From positions 1 through 64,000 of the forward strand of contig JANQSF010000008.1 of the NCBI GenBank assembly GCA_028284155.1: 64,000 nt of DNA. Direction: 5' to 3'. Below are positions 1 through 7,825 of the stretch, piece by piece. Made by a program: the position numbers and the translations under genes. The notes under the pieces are model-generated. The model searched no databases and was not told where the DNA came from. It saw nothing but the letters and a program-made list of their open reading frames with translations. This stretch comes from Phycisphaeraceae bacterium (lineage in GTDB: Bacteria > Planctomycetota > Phycisphaerae > Phycisphaerales > Phycisphaeraceae). Every line of letters starts with the position of its first letter. Within the stretch, counting starts at the first letter, position 1.

Positions 1-112
1 CCTTCCGTTTGCGACGCGCCATCCGTGGCTCCTTCGTCAATCGGTTTGGACAACGGATGGTTCATCGGTCAGATACTGGGTTTTGAGATAGTTTCTTAGA
101 ATTGCTTATGTA

Positions 113-670
113 ATGCTCACCACATCCCTTCTTATCCTTGCGGGATGTAACAAATTGTCCAGGGACTCCCTGCTAGACGGGATGTCATATTCGTCTACCC
201 CATCCTCCCTGATAAGGGAAGCAGGCAAGCCTTATGCAATTACGACTATTTCAGACTTTGCAAACAGTATCCCCACTACGCCCCTGTCCCCCGATCGCCG
301 TCACTATTTTAGGGACACCTTGCAATTGTTGGGCGAACCAACAGCAGTCGATGCGGAACGACTAACCTTAAGGGACTTTGTGATGTTCGATCTTTGGCGG
401 TCATCATTAACTGACCGTCAGATTGACCGACTGAGAAGCAAAGGATATGACTGGGAATGGTTTGAATCAAACGAACTGACTGACAAATCAACCTACGTGC
501 AGTTGAATCGCACTCCGTGGGACTCTCAAACAAATGTCCATTTATACGTGTATGAAGGCGACACACTGTTGCGGTACTATCACACTGTTCATGGTCGAAT
601 TGACGAGTCTGGAACGCTGGTCTTTACGATTAGTAGGAGCAGAAAACGGGACAGGTCCGAACGCCATTAA
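113..670 (+). CDS. Putative small lipoprotein of unknown function
   Basis: A 185-residue protein that I do not recognise. It opens with a very short hydrophobic stretch ending in LILAGC, which fits a lipobox, so the mature protein would be lipid-anchored at Cys12. The signal lacks the usual basic N-terminus, and the reading frame is closed by a stop 24 bases upstream, so either the ATG is right and the signal is minimal, or the true start was lost by a frameshift. The rest is polar with no repeats or further membrane segment. Base composition is clearly lower in GC than the housekeeping genes of this window, in keeping with the accessory character of the first 10 kb. Confidence 0.55.
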   Translation: MLTTSLLILAGCNKLSRDSLLDGMSYSSTPSSLIREAGKPYAITTISDFANSIPTTPLSPDRRHYFRDTLQLLGEPTAVDAERLTLRDFVMFDLWRSSLTDRQIDRLRSKGYDWEWFESNELTDKSTYVQLNRTPWDSQTNVHLYVYEGDTLLRYYHTVHGRIDESGTLVFTISRSRKRDRSERH

Positions 671-977
671 GCGAACCGTAAGTCTGCGCCGCATTACGCC
701 TTACAGTTGATTGCGCACAAAGGGGTCTGCTGCGGCGATGTTGTTGTTAGACGAGCAACTTCATTGGCACAAGGAGACGACGGGTGGGAAAAAGGGTCAG
801 GAGTCTTTGTTGGGGAGTCTTTTGGGGGAGGGCAGCGTGGCTGGCGTGTCGACTCCTTGTCCATCCGCCCGGCCGTGCGTGCCGACCACACGGCTGAACC
901 AAAGTAGAATTGGGGTCAGTAGCGTTCTTAAGACCGCCACTACGCATGGAACATACCAATGGTTATACCGCGGGTGC
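671..977. other. Intergenic stretch, no gene seen
   Basis: About 300 bases between the lipoprotein gene and the next minus-strand gene. It contains G-rich text with a repeated AGTCTTT and GTCAGGAGTC-like words near 805-830. No reading frame here looks like protein and no palindrome stands out. Confidence 0.4.
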
Positions 978-1400
978 TCAATCGGCTGACTCACCGGGTA
1001 GCCGTTGAGCATCGCCGACGAAACTCAGGCGGTACAACTCGACGCGAGTGCCTGGCCAGAGGCGAGAACGAAGGCATCGAAGGAAGTCGTCCACGGGCAC
1101 TTCGCCATCAATTCGTGCAGTAAGTTCCAAGTGTTCGCAAAGATCCCAGCAGCCAGGGTCTTGGTATTCGCGATAGTCCAGGGGTGTGTCGTAATTCGGC
1201 ATGAACTGGGCGCTCAACAAGCGGCACTCGCACTCGGAGACCTCGCGAAGGCGCTGCGAGAACCATCTTGGCATAAGGCGTTCGATCGGCTCGCCCACCT
1301 CCTTACGGATCGCTCTCCAGGCGTTACCACGGATGTACAGGATCAGCTTGTACTCGGTGTACGGCTGGGGGCAGTATGTGGCTTGAGGGTGAGGGTCCAT
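978..1400 (-). CDS. Hypothetical protein
   Basis: A 140-residue soluble protein of unknown function. It is preferred over the longer plus-strand frame across the same bases because its residue mix is protein-like: Tyr/Trp/Arg-rich, with a central stretch PLDYREYQDPGCWDLCEHLE and several Cys. The start codon at 1400 lies 17 bases from a GCCTAAC core of an integron-like site, so this may be another cassette-borne gene, transcribed leftwards like those at 4.1-9.7 kb. No signal peptide or membrane segment is visible. Confidence 0.5.
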   Translation of the reverse strand: MDPHPQATYCPQPYTEYKLILYIRGNAWRAIRKEVGEPIERLMPRWFSQRLREVSECECRLLSAQFMPNYDTPLDYREYQDPGCWDLCEHLELTARIDGEVPVDDFLRCLRSRLWPGTRVELYRLSFVGDAQRLPGESAD

Positions 1401-1416
1401 GTCGCGCAGTGTGTCG

Positions 1417-1598
1417 GCCTAACAAATGGCGCTCAGTTGCCGGCTGGCCACACTCGCGGCCACCTAGCTGACACGGCCATTCTACCAGCGGGGGCCGGAC
1501 GTACGGACTGTGACGTTCAGTCGCGAAGCCCGAGCCACTCTGACGATTGACCCCCGGAAAGGCCCGCCCGGCGAGGGCATCGCCGTGCCTTGTTAGCG
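1417..1598. other. Possible attC-like recombination site, expanded by a repeat
   Basis: It runs from a GCCTAAC core to a GTTAGCG core. The left arm CTCAGTTGCCGGCTG closely matches the left arm of the better site at 6862-6969. The 182-base length is explained by a dispersed repeat (1522-1584) lying in the right half, which would destroy the fold. Confidence 0.4.
1522..1584 (+). repeat. Dispersed GCCCGCCCGGC repeat, copy 1
   Basis: About 60 bases reading CGCGAAG, GAGCCACTCTG, then AGGCCCGCCCGGCGAGGGC. Related copies lie at 10426-10472 (same orientation) and 24371-24425 (inverted). It sits inside an integron-like site. Confidence 0.6.
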
Positions 1599-1749
1599 AT
1601 GACCGGCGAAGCACCTAAAGCGCCGATGACGCACTTGGTCTGATAGAAGGGTTTTACCTTAAACTCAACAGGTGATACTTTATGCTCAGCCTGATCCTGC
1701 TGTTCTCGCCGCGAAGTCTCATGGTTACACATCTATCAAGGGAACACGA

Positions 1750-2172
1750 ATGGCAAAGTCGAAGTCGCAGAAGAACGATCCCGCAGTCGATAAGTTCCTC
1801 GCAGGCATCAAGGATGAACAACAACGGTCCGATTGTTTGGCCGTGTTCGAGCTGATGAAGGAGCTGACGGGAGAGCCGGCCGTCATGTGGGGCAAGTCTA
1901 AGGTCGGCTTTGGCAAGTTTCATTACCGTGGCAAGACCTCGGAGGGCGATTGGTTCCACGTCGGTTTCTCGCCACGCAAGCAGGACATGGTTCTCTACCT
2001 CCACTGCGAATTGGAAAAGCAGTCCGCCCTTCTGGAAAAACTGGGCAAGCACAAGATCGGCAAGTCATGCCTCTACTTCAAGACATTTGAGGACCTCCAC
2101 GTCCCCACACTCAAGAAGCTGATCAAGAAGGCGTACGCTTCGCCCGCGATTGCGGGGGCGACCATTGACTAA
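1750..2172 (+). CDS. DUF1801 (YdhG-like) domain protein
   Basis: A 140-residue small soluble protein of the DUF1801 family. Typical features are the N-terminal DPAVDKFLAGI segment, the GEPAVMWGKSKVGFG stretch, and the YLHCELE and LGKHKIGKSCLYFK segments that form the alpha/beta fold. The family often sits in accessory or cassette contexts and has no firmly known activity. The ATG at 1750 is chosen rather than the in-frame ATG at 1672, because the 26 extra residues are unlike the family and MAKSKSQ is a normal N-terminus. The stop TAA falls in GACTAAC, which resembles an integron core, but no convincing right arm follows. Confidence 0.85.
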   Translation: MAKSKSQKNDPAVDKFLAGIKDEQQRSDCLAVFELMKELTGEPAVMWGKSKVGFGKFHYRGKTSEGDWFHVGFSPRKQDMVLYLHCELEKQSALLEKLGKHKIGKSCLYFKTFEDLHVPTLKKLIKKAYASPAIAGATID

Positions 2173-2307
2173 CCCGTAGCGACAGTCTGGTCATGGACAG
2201 GTAACTGGTTTGATGTGATCGAGCAATCGCAATTCAGGCGTAATTCTGGACTTGTTATCCGGTGCGACAGGCCGCCGGAACAACCACCGGCTCCGGTGTG
2301 ACGCGAC

Positions 2308-3000
2308 TCAAACCACCGGCGCGATTAGCGCAAGACCGACGACGTGCACGAGACACAGCCAGAGCACGCCGATGACTGACATCAATGACAGCCCTAAGAG
2401 CAAGGCCGTGCGTCGCATCTCCTTGTATTCGCTGCGACATTTCCACTCAAACAACCCGATCACCGTAGCCAGAAACAAGGCCCAGAGGTAGAACCGACCG
2501 AGGAAGGCAGCGGCCTCAATCGTCACCTGCATCAGGTCTGGAAAGACTGCGCCAGCGTCAGCGTACAACGCCTCCAACTTTGGCGTGATGAAGATCAAGA
2601 TGAAGTGGGCGACTCCCACGGATAGTGCGATGAGAAATGCAATGCCCGATTGCACAGCCCAGCTCGTGAACCGTGGCTTGGGGCAGCAGCGCTGCTTTGC
2701 CCGGCGGATCAGGGTGGCCGTCGTTCTGGTGTCGCCGAAGGCTTCGATCAGATCGTCGAGCGAGTCGCCCGCTTCCAGCCCATCGGCAAAGTGAGCGATC
2801 AATTCCTCGGCGACACAAGCTTGCTCGCCGGGCGACAGACGCGTTTGCCGAATGGTCGTGAGGATGAGTTTGCCGGCGTCGTCCGGCAGGCCGGCTGCGT
2901 CGACAAGGATGGCGTAGTGTGATCGGGGCGAGCCGTCATCAGACTCGACGTGCGAGTCACCCGGTACTTCGCGAGAAAGGGTGTTTGAAGTTGAGGTCAT
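2308..3000 (-). CDS. HAAS/permease-prefix-type membrane protein
   Basis: A 230-residue protein, last gene of a three-gene operon headed by a PadR repressor. Residues 25-100 look like the alpha-helical HAAS/permease-prefix module that often sits next to PadR regulators: charged helices with EELIAHFADGLEAG and the DLIEAFGDTRTTATLI signature. Three hydrophobic segments follow at about 112-135, 160-185 and 198-228, so it is an inner-membrane protein. A good AAAGGAG ribosome binding site precedes the ATG. In other bacteria PadR/HAAS pairs respond to envelope stress or antibiotics; a similar role here is inference. Confidence 0.75.
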   Translation of the reverse strand: MTSTSNTLSREVPGDSHVESDDGSPRSHYAILVDAAGLPDDAGKLILTTIRQTRLSPGEQACVAEELIAHFADGLEAGDSLDDLIEAFGDTRTTATLIRRAKQRCCPKPRFTSWAVQSGIAFLIALSVGVAHFILIFITPKLEALYADAGAVFPDLMQVTIEAAAFLGRFYLWALFLATVIGLFEWKCRSEYKEMRRTALLLGLSLMSVIGVLWLCLVHVVGLALIAPVV

Positions 3001-3042
3001 GCGATCGCTCCTTTGGCCGATATCGCCTCGATCAGGTTCGTT

Positions 3043-3180
3043 TCAATTGCCGACTCTTGACGCCGCCGCGATGGGCAGGCCGCTCGAAGCGACGAGTTCT
3101 TTGACGCGTTTTGTCGACAGAGTCCCGTCTGAGTTCGATTCAGCGGAGCCCTCGGGCCCGGGATTTGCGGTCGTGCTCAT
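3043..3180 (-). CDS. Small ORF inside the PadR operon
   Basis: A 45-residue hydrophilic peptide whose ATG overlaps the PadR stop codon (ATGA), which points to coupled translation. It ends about 40 bases before the HAAS-protein start. GAGAGGAG lies just upstream as a ribosome binding site. No family is recognised. It is rich in Ser, Thr and Glu and ends in a short amphipathic stretch. It is called mainly because of its operon position, its RBS and the stop-start overlap. Confidence 0.45.
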   Translation of the reverse strand: MSTTANPGPEGSAESNSDGTLSTKRVKELVASSGLPIAAASRVGN

Positions 3181-3545
3181 GCCATCGCTCCTCTCGCCCC
3201 CGTGTTGGCGAACTTGTCCGGTTGGACGATGCCTAGCGAAGCCATGGCGTTCAAAACCGCGCGCCACTGCTCGGTTCCCTCGGCCAAGCGCTTCTTGCCC
3301 TTGGCTGTGAGCCGGTAGTACTTGCGGGGCCGCGGGCCTTCCTTGTCCAGGCGCGACGCGACGAGCTTCTTGGCTTCGAGGTTGTAGAGCATGGGGTACA
3401 GCGTGGACTGCCCCATCTTCAGCACGCCGTCGCTCTGTTGCGACAACGTCTCGACGAGCTCGTAGCCGTACATCTCGCCGCGCTCGAGCAGTTTGAGCAC
3501 GGCCATCGGCCCGGCTCCACGCATCAGTTCGGTTTCGATTTTCAT
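3177..3545 (-). CDS. PadR-family transcriptional repressor
   Basis: A 122-residue winged-helix regulator. Family landmarks are MYGYELVETLSQQS in the recognition region, STLYPMLYNLEAKKLV (the recognition helix) and RPRKYYRLTAKGKKRL (the wing). PadR proteins bind inverted repeats in their own promoters and are released by ligands or covalent modification. The ATG at 3545 gives the usual MKIETELMRG N-terminus; the 14 extra upstream residues would run through the transcript leader. The gene is followed without a gap by a small ORF and a HAAS membrane protein. A perfect inverted repeat and a consensus promoter lie immediately upstream, so autoregulation is very likely. Confidence 0.92.
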   Translation of the reverse strand: MKIETELMRGAGPMAVLKLLERGEMYGYELVETLSQQSDGVLKMGQSTLYPMLYNLEAKKLVASRLDKEGPRPRKYYRLTAKGKKRLAEGTEQWRAVLNAMASLGIVQPDKFANTGARGAMA

Positions 3546-3586
3546 GGGTGCGTCTCTTTCGGGGTCGGGCACCATACTCTGCCGCA

Positions 3587-3609
3587 TATACTATGTGTCA
3601 CATAGTATA
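3587..3609. promoter_or_regulatory. PadR operator palindrome
   Basis: A perfect 23-base inverted repeat: TATACTATGTG, one central T, then CACATAGTATA. It lies 42 bases upstream of the padR start and covers the -10 box of the promoter, which is the expected geometry for autorepression. Confidence 0.85.
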
Positions 3610-3630
3610 GATGCGCAGGGCCTGTGTCAA
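3602..3630 (-). promoter_or_regulatory. Sigma-70 promoter of the PadR operon
   Basis: On the minus strand, TTGACA (3625-3630) is followed by a 17-base spacer and TACTAT (3602-3607). Both boxes are near consensus and the spacing is ideal. The -10 box is inside the PadR palindrome. Confidence 0.85.
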
Positions 3631-4095
3631 GTCGGTCGAGGAGCGACAAAATGCCTTTTTCGGCCGGGTGGGCCTGCCGATCTGCCGGCAAGCCGCTGCT
3701 CCCAGTGACCACCGCGAACGCGCGGCACAACGGTGCCCCGCCGCTCGAATCATCCGGTCAATGCAGACCTGTCTCGTTTTCTTGTCTCGGGCCAGATTAC
3801 TTGGCATGATTTGTTCTGGGCTGTTTGGTCTACCTACCGAACGGCGTCGGCGAGAACAATCCGTAGGCCGGACACGTTGCCCGGCAATGGACTGTCGTCT
3901 TGCGCTCAACCGCCGGGCAACGTGCCCGGCCTTGCTTCTTATCCTACATCCCGATCGTTGAGATCGGGCGGCAGGTCGTTGCCCGGCCGGGGGAAACGGA
4001 AAAGGGGGCGATGGTATGCTGAGTTGAAAGACAGTCGCTATCTGCTGGATACTGAGGGTGGGCACGACTCGTGAACACCGCCCTGTCACACCACG
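3610..4095. other. Intergenic stretch with one REP-like palindrome
   Basis: Nearly 490 bases without a convincing gene. It holds the PadR promoter at its left end and a GTAGG-type palindrome at 3863-3932. Reading frames here on both strands have random-looking composition. Confidence 0.5.
3863..3932 (+). repeat. GTAGGCCGGGCACGTTGCCC palindrome, copy 1
   Basis: Arms GTAGGCCGGACACGTTGCCC and GGGCAACGTGCCCGGC around a loop containing CTGTCGTCTTGCGCTCAACC. The right foot has decayed from CCTAC. Sister copies are at 4693, 7826 and 8453, all in the same orientation. Confidence 0.8.
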
Positions 4096-4644
4096 CTAGC
4101 TGTTCAAATTGAACCAAAGTACATGCGAGAAGTAGCAGCCAAACTGTTCTTCCCAGTTGTTGATTGCCCGCAGTGTTGGATGCCTGAAAGTGTCAATCGT
4201 TGAACCGGCGGTTTCCAAAACTCGCTTGACGTCCGCGTACAATTCTTGAGCGAGTTGAGCGTTCGCGGTCGTGGCGGCTTCCATGTCCGGCAGGTCGAGA
4301 CCGTCTAGCTCGTAGATCTCGCCGAGTTCGAGATGAAACTTATCACCTTGACGGTCCGGTCGATTCAAGTATTCGCGTGCTTCGGCTGCTGCTCTTGCGA
4401 ATCCTTTGTCTACTTGAGGTTCGAGCCAGTCGAGAAGTGTCAAGAATGTAGGCCGTGTCTGGCTTGCGTCACCATCAATCGCGATCTTTTCATCAACGGT
4501 CCAGATCGCAGATTGGACAGGTGTGGAGCCTGAGCCCACGAGGATCAGGTGTGCGGCGGGAACATCGTGACTCCATTCAGCGATATCACGATACTCAACG
4601 TCGTCGCCGGTGTGGCGGGTGTAGAGATACGAGCGATTCGCCAT
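4096..4644 (-). CDS. MANRSYLY-type hypothetical protein
   Basis: A 182-residue soluble protein starting MANRSYLYTRH, an N-terminus I recall from a family of uncharacterised proteins (possibly DUF7822, not certain). Later stretches LLDWLEPQV and GDKFHLELGEIYEL are well ordered and acidic. No catalytic motif or signal peptide is visible. It is the leftmost gene of the minus-strand cassette-like series. Its stop codon TAG sits in CGCTAGC, a degenerate form of the core that carries the stop in the better-preserved cassettes. Confidence 0.75.
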   Translation of the reverse strand: MANRSYLYTRHTGDDVEYRDIAEWSHDVPAAHLILVGSGSTPVQSAIWTVDEKIAIDGDASQTRPTFLTLLDWLEPQVDKGFARAAAEAREYLNRPDRQGDKFHLELGEIYELDGLDLPDMEAATTANAQLAQELYADVKRVLETAGSTIDTFRHPTLRAINNWEEQFGCYFSHVLWFNLNS

Positions 4645-4692
4645 TCCGCAGTGCCTCTTGATTGTGTGGCGTAATGTATCAAGGCTAAGCCC

Positions 4693-4764
4693 GTAGGCCG
4701 GGCACGTTGCCCGGCCATTGACTGTCCCCGCGCGCTCAACCGCCTGGCAACGTGCGCGGTCTAC
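4693..4764 (+). repeat. GTAGGCCGGGCACGTTGCCC palindrome, copy 2
   Basis: Full-length element from GTAGGCCGGG to GCGGTCTAC with the shared CGCTCAACC loop. It fills the junction between two minus-strand cassette-like genes and shares the right flank TCTACCTGCT with copy 4. Confidence 0.85.
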
Positions 4765-4788
4765 CTGCTGTTGAACGTTTGGTTTGGC

Positions 4789-5112
4789 CTAGCTCTGCAA
4801 AACAACGAGGCGTGCAACCTCCTGATCATCTCTGAGCAGAATATACCCGAACTCCCCCTCAAGGCCGCGATCCCCGTGAAACGTTGAGTATTCGTAGAGT
4901 GTGCCACCGACTTCGTCGTAGGCTTGCACGATGGACTTCAGATCCGCACGATAGCTAGCGTCTGCTTCAAAGAACTCAGGCTGTTGCCAGACCCAGAACT
5001 CGAACCACCGCTTCTTGCGATAGTCCGGATTCGGTCGGCGAGCAGGCATGGCGAGCGCCTCTCGGAGGCGCTCGATATCCACTTGGGCACCTAGCTTGTA
5101 GTTAGGTTTCAT
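4789..5112 (-). CDS. Hypothetical protein in the cassette-like array
   Basis: A 107-residue soluble protein of unknown function. Notable features are the aromatic-rich segment KKRWFEFWVWQQPEFFEAD and a C-terminal stretch GEFGYILLRDDQEVARLVVL that reads like a beta-sheet end. Its TAG stop is within GCCTAGC, next to GTTTGGC, a weak integron core. Downstream of it (to the left) a GTAGG palindrome replaces a normal junction; upstream (to the right) lies a well-formed attC-like site. Confidence 0.65.
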   Translation of the reverse strand: MKPNYKLGAQVDIERLREALAMPARRPNPDYRKKRWFEFWVWQQPEFFEADASYRADLKSIVQAYDEVGGTLYEYSTFHGDRGLEGEFGYILLRDDQEVARLVVLQS

Positions 5113-5120
5113 TGGATGAG

Positions 5121-5217
5121 GTCCAACGAACCAAGCTTAAGTTGCGGCCTGGCCACGATGATCGGCCTACTTCACCCAATGGTATCCGGGCCCGTCAACT
5201 TCCGGGATTGGTTATCT
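5121..5217. other. attC-like integron recombination site
   Basis: 97 bases from GTCCAAC to GTTATCT. The interior is nearly the same as the 97-base site at 6234-6330: arms with AAGTTGCGG against CCCGTCAACTT, and shared CCACGATGATCG. The last nine codons of the gene to the right run into it. Confidence 0.65.
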
Positions 5218-5536
5218 CGCCCGGCTTCAAGGCGTTTTGATCCCGGTGAAACCAAGTACGATCAAGGCGTATGAGCGGTGAATACAACCATCCAAGTCGG
5301 TTCGCTCGCGTAGTCCACTCACCGTCTACCTTCTTGAACGGCTCCCAATAGGCATAAGCAGGACGCCAACGGAGAACGTCGGTAGCAGCAAGCCCCCCGT
5401 TGTATCGCACAGTTCCTGTCTGTGATGAGTGCCAATCTCCGTTCCAGGATAGCACAGCATAAGACCCGATATAGAGGCCAGTGATAGCAAGAGACAGTGC
5501 CAAGGCACGACGCATTGCCAGTCGCTGCTTGGGCAT
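5195..5536 (-). CDS. Single-pass membrane or secreted protein in the cassette-like array
   Basis: A 113-residue protein from the ATG at 5536, chosen because MPKQRLAMRRALALSLAITG gives a basic N-terminus followed by a hydrophobic segment (residues 9-30), as in a signal peptide or anchor. The longer frame would read through the upstream junction. The remainder is Trp- and Tyr-rich (RWRPAYAYWEPFKKVDGEW), probably a small extracytoplasmic domain. No family is recognised. The C-terminal codons overlap the neighbouring attC-like site. Confidence 0.6.
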   Translation of the reverse strand: MPKQRLAMRRALALSLAITGLYIGSYAVLSWNGDWHSSQTGTVRYNGGLAATDVLRWRPAYAYWEPFKKVDGEWTTRANRLGWLYSPLIRLDRTWFHRDQNALKPGEITNPGS

Positions 5537-5574
5537 GCCGTGACAACGGTTAAGACTCAGTTGCCGCCAAGCCG

Positions 5575-6183
5575 TCACGACGGCTTCCTGTCCGATGCCT
5601 CACCCTTTGACTCTGAGGATTCCTTTGTGTGTGTCCCGTTAGACTCGCTGCGCTCCGCCTCGCTTGTGCGACCGCTGTCATCATTTTTTTCTTCGCCGAC
5701 TAGTTGGCCAGATTCGGCGCGCCGGTCCGCATTGCTTGTATCTCCTGATTCACGGTCTGCCTCAGCCCACAATTCGTCCCCGGTGGTACCGCCACCAATG
5801 ACTGAACCGTCGGTAGGGTTTGACAGATCATCCCGCTCTTGGCCATGTCCAGTCTCGGTGGTGGCACCTTCACCTCCTACGGCACCGATGCCTCCAACTC
5901 CCGGCATCAATGGAGTACTGTCAGTCTCGCCACCGCCAACCGTAACAACCGTCCCCAACCCTTTACCGATGATAGGGATGCCCGTGGTGATACCGTCCAC
6001 GGTTGCAATGTTGCCGGTATCGACCTGTCCGTCATTCGACTGTCCCTTGGTTTGTTTGTTGGCGTCGGGATTCCCGACCTTGTCCGCTTTAGAAGATCCG
6101 TCATCGGGTAACGTTACGTCACCGTTCAGAGATGCGATATCGTCGTGTGGCTCGGGAATGGGATTCGATGAATTGATTTCCAT
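5575..6183 (-). CDS. Low-complexity acidic Gly/Ser/Thr-rich protein
   Basis: A 202-residue protein without a recognised family. It starts MEINSSNPIPEP, is highly acidic, and has a Gly-rich centre (GVGGIGAVGGEGATTETG) and a Ser/Glu/Lys-rich tail. It has no Cys, signal peptide or membrane segment and is probably disordered. The minus strand is preferred over the long opposing frame because it follows the orientation of all its neighbours, begins 50 bases from an attC-like core and has a protein-like N-terminus. Alternatively the codon pattern leaves both strands open and neither is expressed. Confidence 0.5.
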   Translation of the reverse strand: MEINSSNPIPEPHDDIASLNGDVTLPDDGSSKADKVGNPDANKQTKGQSNDGQVDTGNIATVDGITTGIPIIGKGLGTVVTVGGGETDSTPLMPGVGGIGAVGGEGATTETGHGQERDDLSNPTDGSVIGGGTTGDELWAEADRESGDTSNADRRAESGQLVGEEKNDDSGRTSEAERSESNGTHTKESSESKGEASDRKPS

Positions 6184-6233
6184 ATCGAGATCTCTAAGAA
6201 CACGGACGAGAGTTCAACCAACGCTAATTGATT

Positions 6234-6330
6234 GGCGAACGAATCAAGCCTAAGTTGCGGGCCAGCCACGATGATCGAGCCATCTCACCAAATTGTACCC
6301 GGGCCCGTCAACTTCCGGCATTGGTTAGGC
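6234..6330. other. attC-like integron recombination site
   Basis: 97 bases ending in a perfect GTTAGGC core that contains the stop codon of the gene to the right. The arms pair as AAGTTG-CGGGCC against the complement AAGTTG-A-CGGGCC, leaving one unpaired A, the kind of extrahelical base that sets attC polarity. Confidence 0.75.
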
Positions 6331-6846
6331 GGCCGCCTTGCCACACTCTGGGCACTTCTCACTGCTGGCCCGCAGGTCATAGCCACAGGATGGGCAATGG
6401 CCCGGCATTCGCCGGCGTCGATACCAAAGCACAAACCACGCACACGGTGCGAGGGATGTCAAGACCGCCGGCCAAGCGAGGTGTAATGAAACTGCGCTCC
6501 AGATTGGGCCAGGCACCAATGACACGCTGCTCATGCCGGAGGTGACATAAGGGTAGTACTCAATGCCCGGCACGTCGGGGTCTCCGTCGTCACGGGGGAG
6601 AATGTCTTCCAATCCCCGTGGTCCGTCTGATGTGTGTTTCCATGCGACTGGCTGCCCGGTCCCGGGCTGGTTGTCGTGTATGTTCACAACCAGATTGTGC
6701 GATGGCACTTCAACCGTCCACCGACTCGACGATACGGATATGTCCACCTGGTCAAACCGCCACAGGCTCCGCACCCACAACACCGCCGTCGCAATGAACA
6801 GCAGAAATGAAAGAATAACGACGATGTGAAAGAGCCGGCGACGCAT
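6325..6846 (-). CDS. Two-pass membrane protein with C-terminal zinc ribbon
   Basis: A 173-residue membrane protein of a type common in planctomycetes. A basic MRRRLFH N-terminus leads into a membrane segment (about 6-28). A second segment lies near 125-145. The tail GHCPSCGYDLRASSEKCPEC is a four-Cys zinc ribbon. The ATG at 6846 is chosen over the longer frame because the extra 22 codons would be read from the attC-like site at 6862-6969. The stop TAA is part of the GTTAGGC core. The function of these ribbon-tailed proteins is unknown. Confidence 0.8.
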   Translation of the reverse strand: MRRRLFHIVVILSFLLFIATAVLWVRSLWRFDQVDISVSSSRWTVEVPSHNLVVNIHDNQPGTGQPVAWKHTSDGPRGLEDILPRDDGDPDVPGIEYYPYVTSGMSSVSLVPGPIWSAVSLHLAWPAVLTSLAPCAWFVLWYRRRRMPGHCPSCGYDLRASSEKCPECGKAAA

Positions 6847-6861
6847 GCTGACGATGGTTCT

Positions 6862-6969
6862 ACCTAACGTATAAAGCTCAGTTGCCGGCTGCCCGCGGAA
6901 GCAGACTACCAACCGACAACAACATTCTACTCGCGGGCGCAGCCGGTCAACAGCAGCAGGTGGTTAGGT
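6862..6969. other. attC-like integron recombination site, best preserved
   Basis: 108 bases from ACCTAAC to GTTAGGT. The left arm TTG-CCGGCTG-CCCGCG pairs with the complement of the right arm, TTG-A-CCGGCTG-CG-CCCGCG, leaving unpaired bases on one side only. The stop codon of the next gene lies in the right core. Confidence 0.8.
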
Positions 6970-7179
6970 TTCATCGCCGCTACGGTCTTTTGCCTTATTG
7001 AGAAGAACCAAACCCACAATGAGCAAGATCATTGGCACCATGAACGCCCCGACTGCATAGCCCACCATGTTCTCTGCCCCATCGGGACGATTGGCGCCTC
7101 CAGTAATAAACACATTGTTGATAGCAACAAGTGTTGTCAGGCCTGCAAGTATGAAGAGTACAATTGCAGCAGCTTTCAT
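6964..7179 (-). CDS. Small two-pass membrane protein
   Basis: A 71-residue protein with two hydrophobic helices, about residues 3-25 and 42-62, separated by a polar loop with GGANRPDGAEN, and ending in a charged tail. No family is recognised. It is bounded on both sides by attC-like sites, and its TAA stop is inside the GTTAGGT core, so it has the exact structure of a one-gene integron cassette. Small membrane proteins of unknown function are common cassette contents. Confidence 0.75.
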   Translation of the reverse strand: MKAAAIVLFILAGLTTLVAINNVFITGGANRPDGAENMVGYAVGAFMVPMILLIVGLVLLNKAKDRSGDET

Positions 7180-7195
7180 CAGGTGGCTCCGCGAT

Positions 7196-7285
7196 ACCTA
7201 ACGCCCGTGTTCACCGGGCGGCGACGGTTGACTGTCCATTCAAAACCCGCGTGAATCGCCGCTCCGGTTCATGCGGTTGTTACTT
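7196..7285. other. attC-like integron recombination site
   Basis: 90 bases from ACCTAAC to GTTACTT. Arms ACCGG-GCGGCGA and the complement ACCGG-A-GCGGCGA again leave a single unpaired A in the same arm as at 6234 and 6862. Confidence 0.65.
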
Positions 7286-7809
7286 CACGATTGTCCGAGT
7301 TGAGTTTGAATTAGTTCTGCGAAGGATTCGGCCAACGTGACCGCTTCATCGTAACCGAGATTACCTGCGTGAGCGAATAAGACCGGATAGTCGTTGGCGG
7401 TTGTGTCGTGGCGCATGTCGAGAAGGTAGAAAGTACCGCCACCATCAAATCCGATGGGGCACGACACTGGCATCCAGTGCGGAACACTGTAGCCGAGCAT
7501 GTAGTCGCGTACTTCATCTGTATTGAATAGCGGATCAAGGTCGCGATTCTGGCCTGCGAAGAATCCGCCGTTGGCAAATCGCAAGAACGCCAAATACGAA
7601 TCCGGTAGCGGGCGTTGTGGCAACTGCCACACCGATGGGTCGAACGGTGGATCAAAGCAACCGTCTCCCACTGCCGCTTTGTGTTCGGCGTTCAAGTATT
7701 TGATTTCGTCGTCGGAGAGAGGCGCAAAGACTGATTTAACGAACGCCGCGATATCCGCGTCCGTCGCTGGGGATTCTGGTTGAGCGGCTAGTCCTTGCGG
7801 CCACTGCAT
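7285..7809 (-). CDS. SMI1/KNR4 (SUKH) family protein
   Basis: A 174-residue SUKH-fold protein. The signature is LPDSYLAFLRFANGGFF (residues about 78-95), followed by a region giving MPVSCPIGFDGGGTFYLLDM and an acidic helix ALTLAESFAELI-like end. SUKH proteins are mostly immunity proteins against contact-dependent or polymorphic toxins and are often carried as single cassettes without the toxin. No toxin gene is seen next to it. An attC-like site lies on its downstream side and a GTAGG palindrome on its upstream side. Confidence 0.85.
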   Translation of the reverse strand: MQWPQGLAAQPESPATDADIAAFVKSVFAPLSDDEIKYLNAEHKAAVGDGCFDPPFDPSVWQLPQRPLPDSYLAFLRFANGGFFAGQNRDLDPLFNTDEVRDYMLGYSVPHWMPVSCPIGFDGGGTFYLLDMRHDTTANDYPVLFAHAGNLGYDEAVTLAESFAELIQTQLGQS

Positions 7810-7825
7810 CGTGCGCCTCTAGTCC

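Noticed and set aside
2166..2260. Possible attC downstream of the DUF1801 gene (GACTAAC to GTTATCC)
   Set aside because: The arms do not pair convincingly; only the cores fit, which is expected by chance at this length.
5540..6253. A 237-residue plus-strand frame opposite the acidic gene at 5575
   Set aside because: Ser/Pro/Val-rich shadow; it goes against the orientation of the array and runs into an attC-like site.
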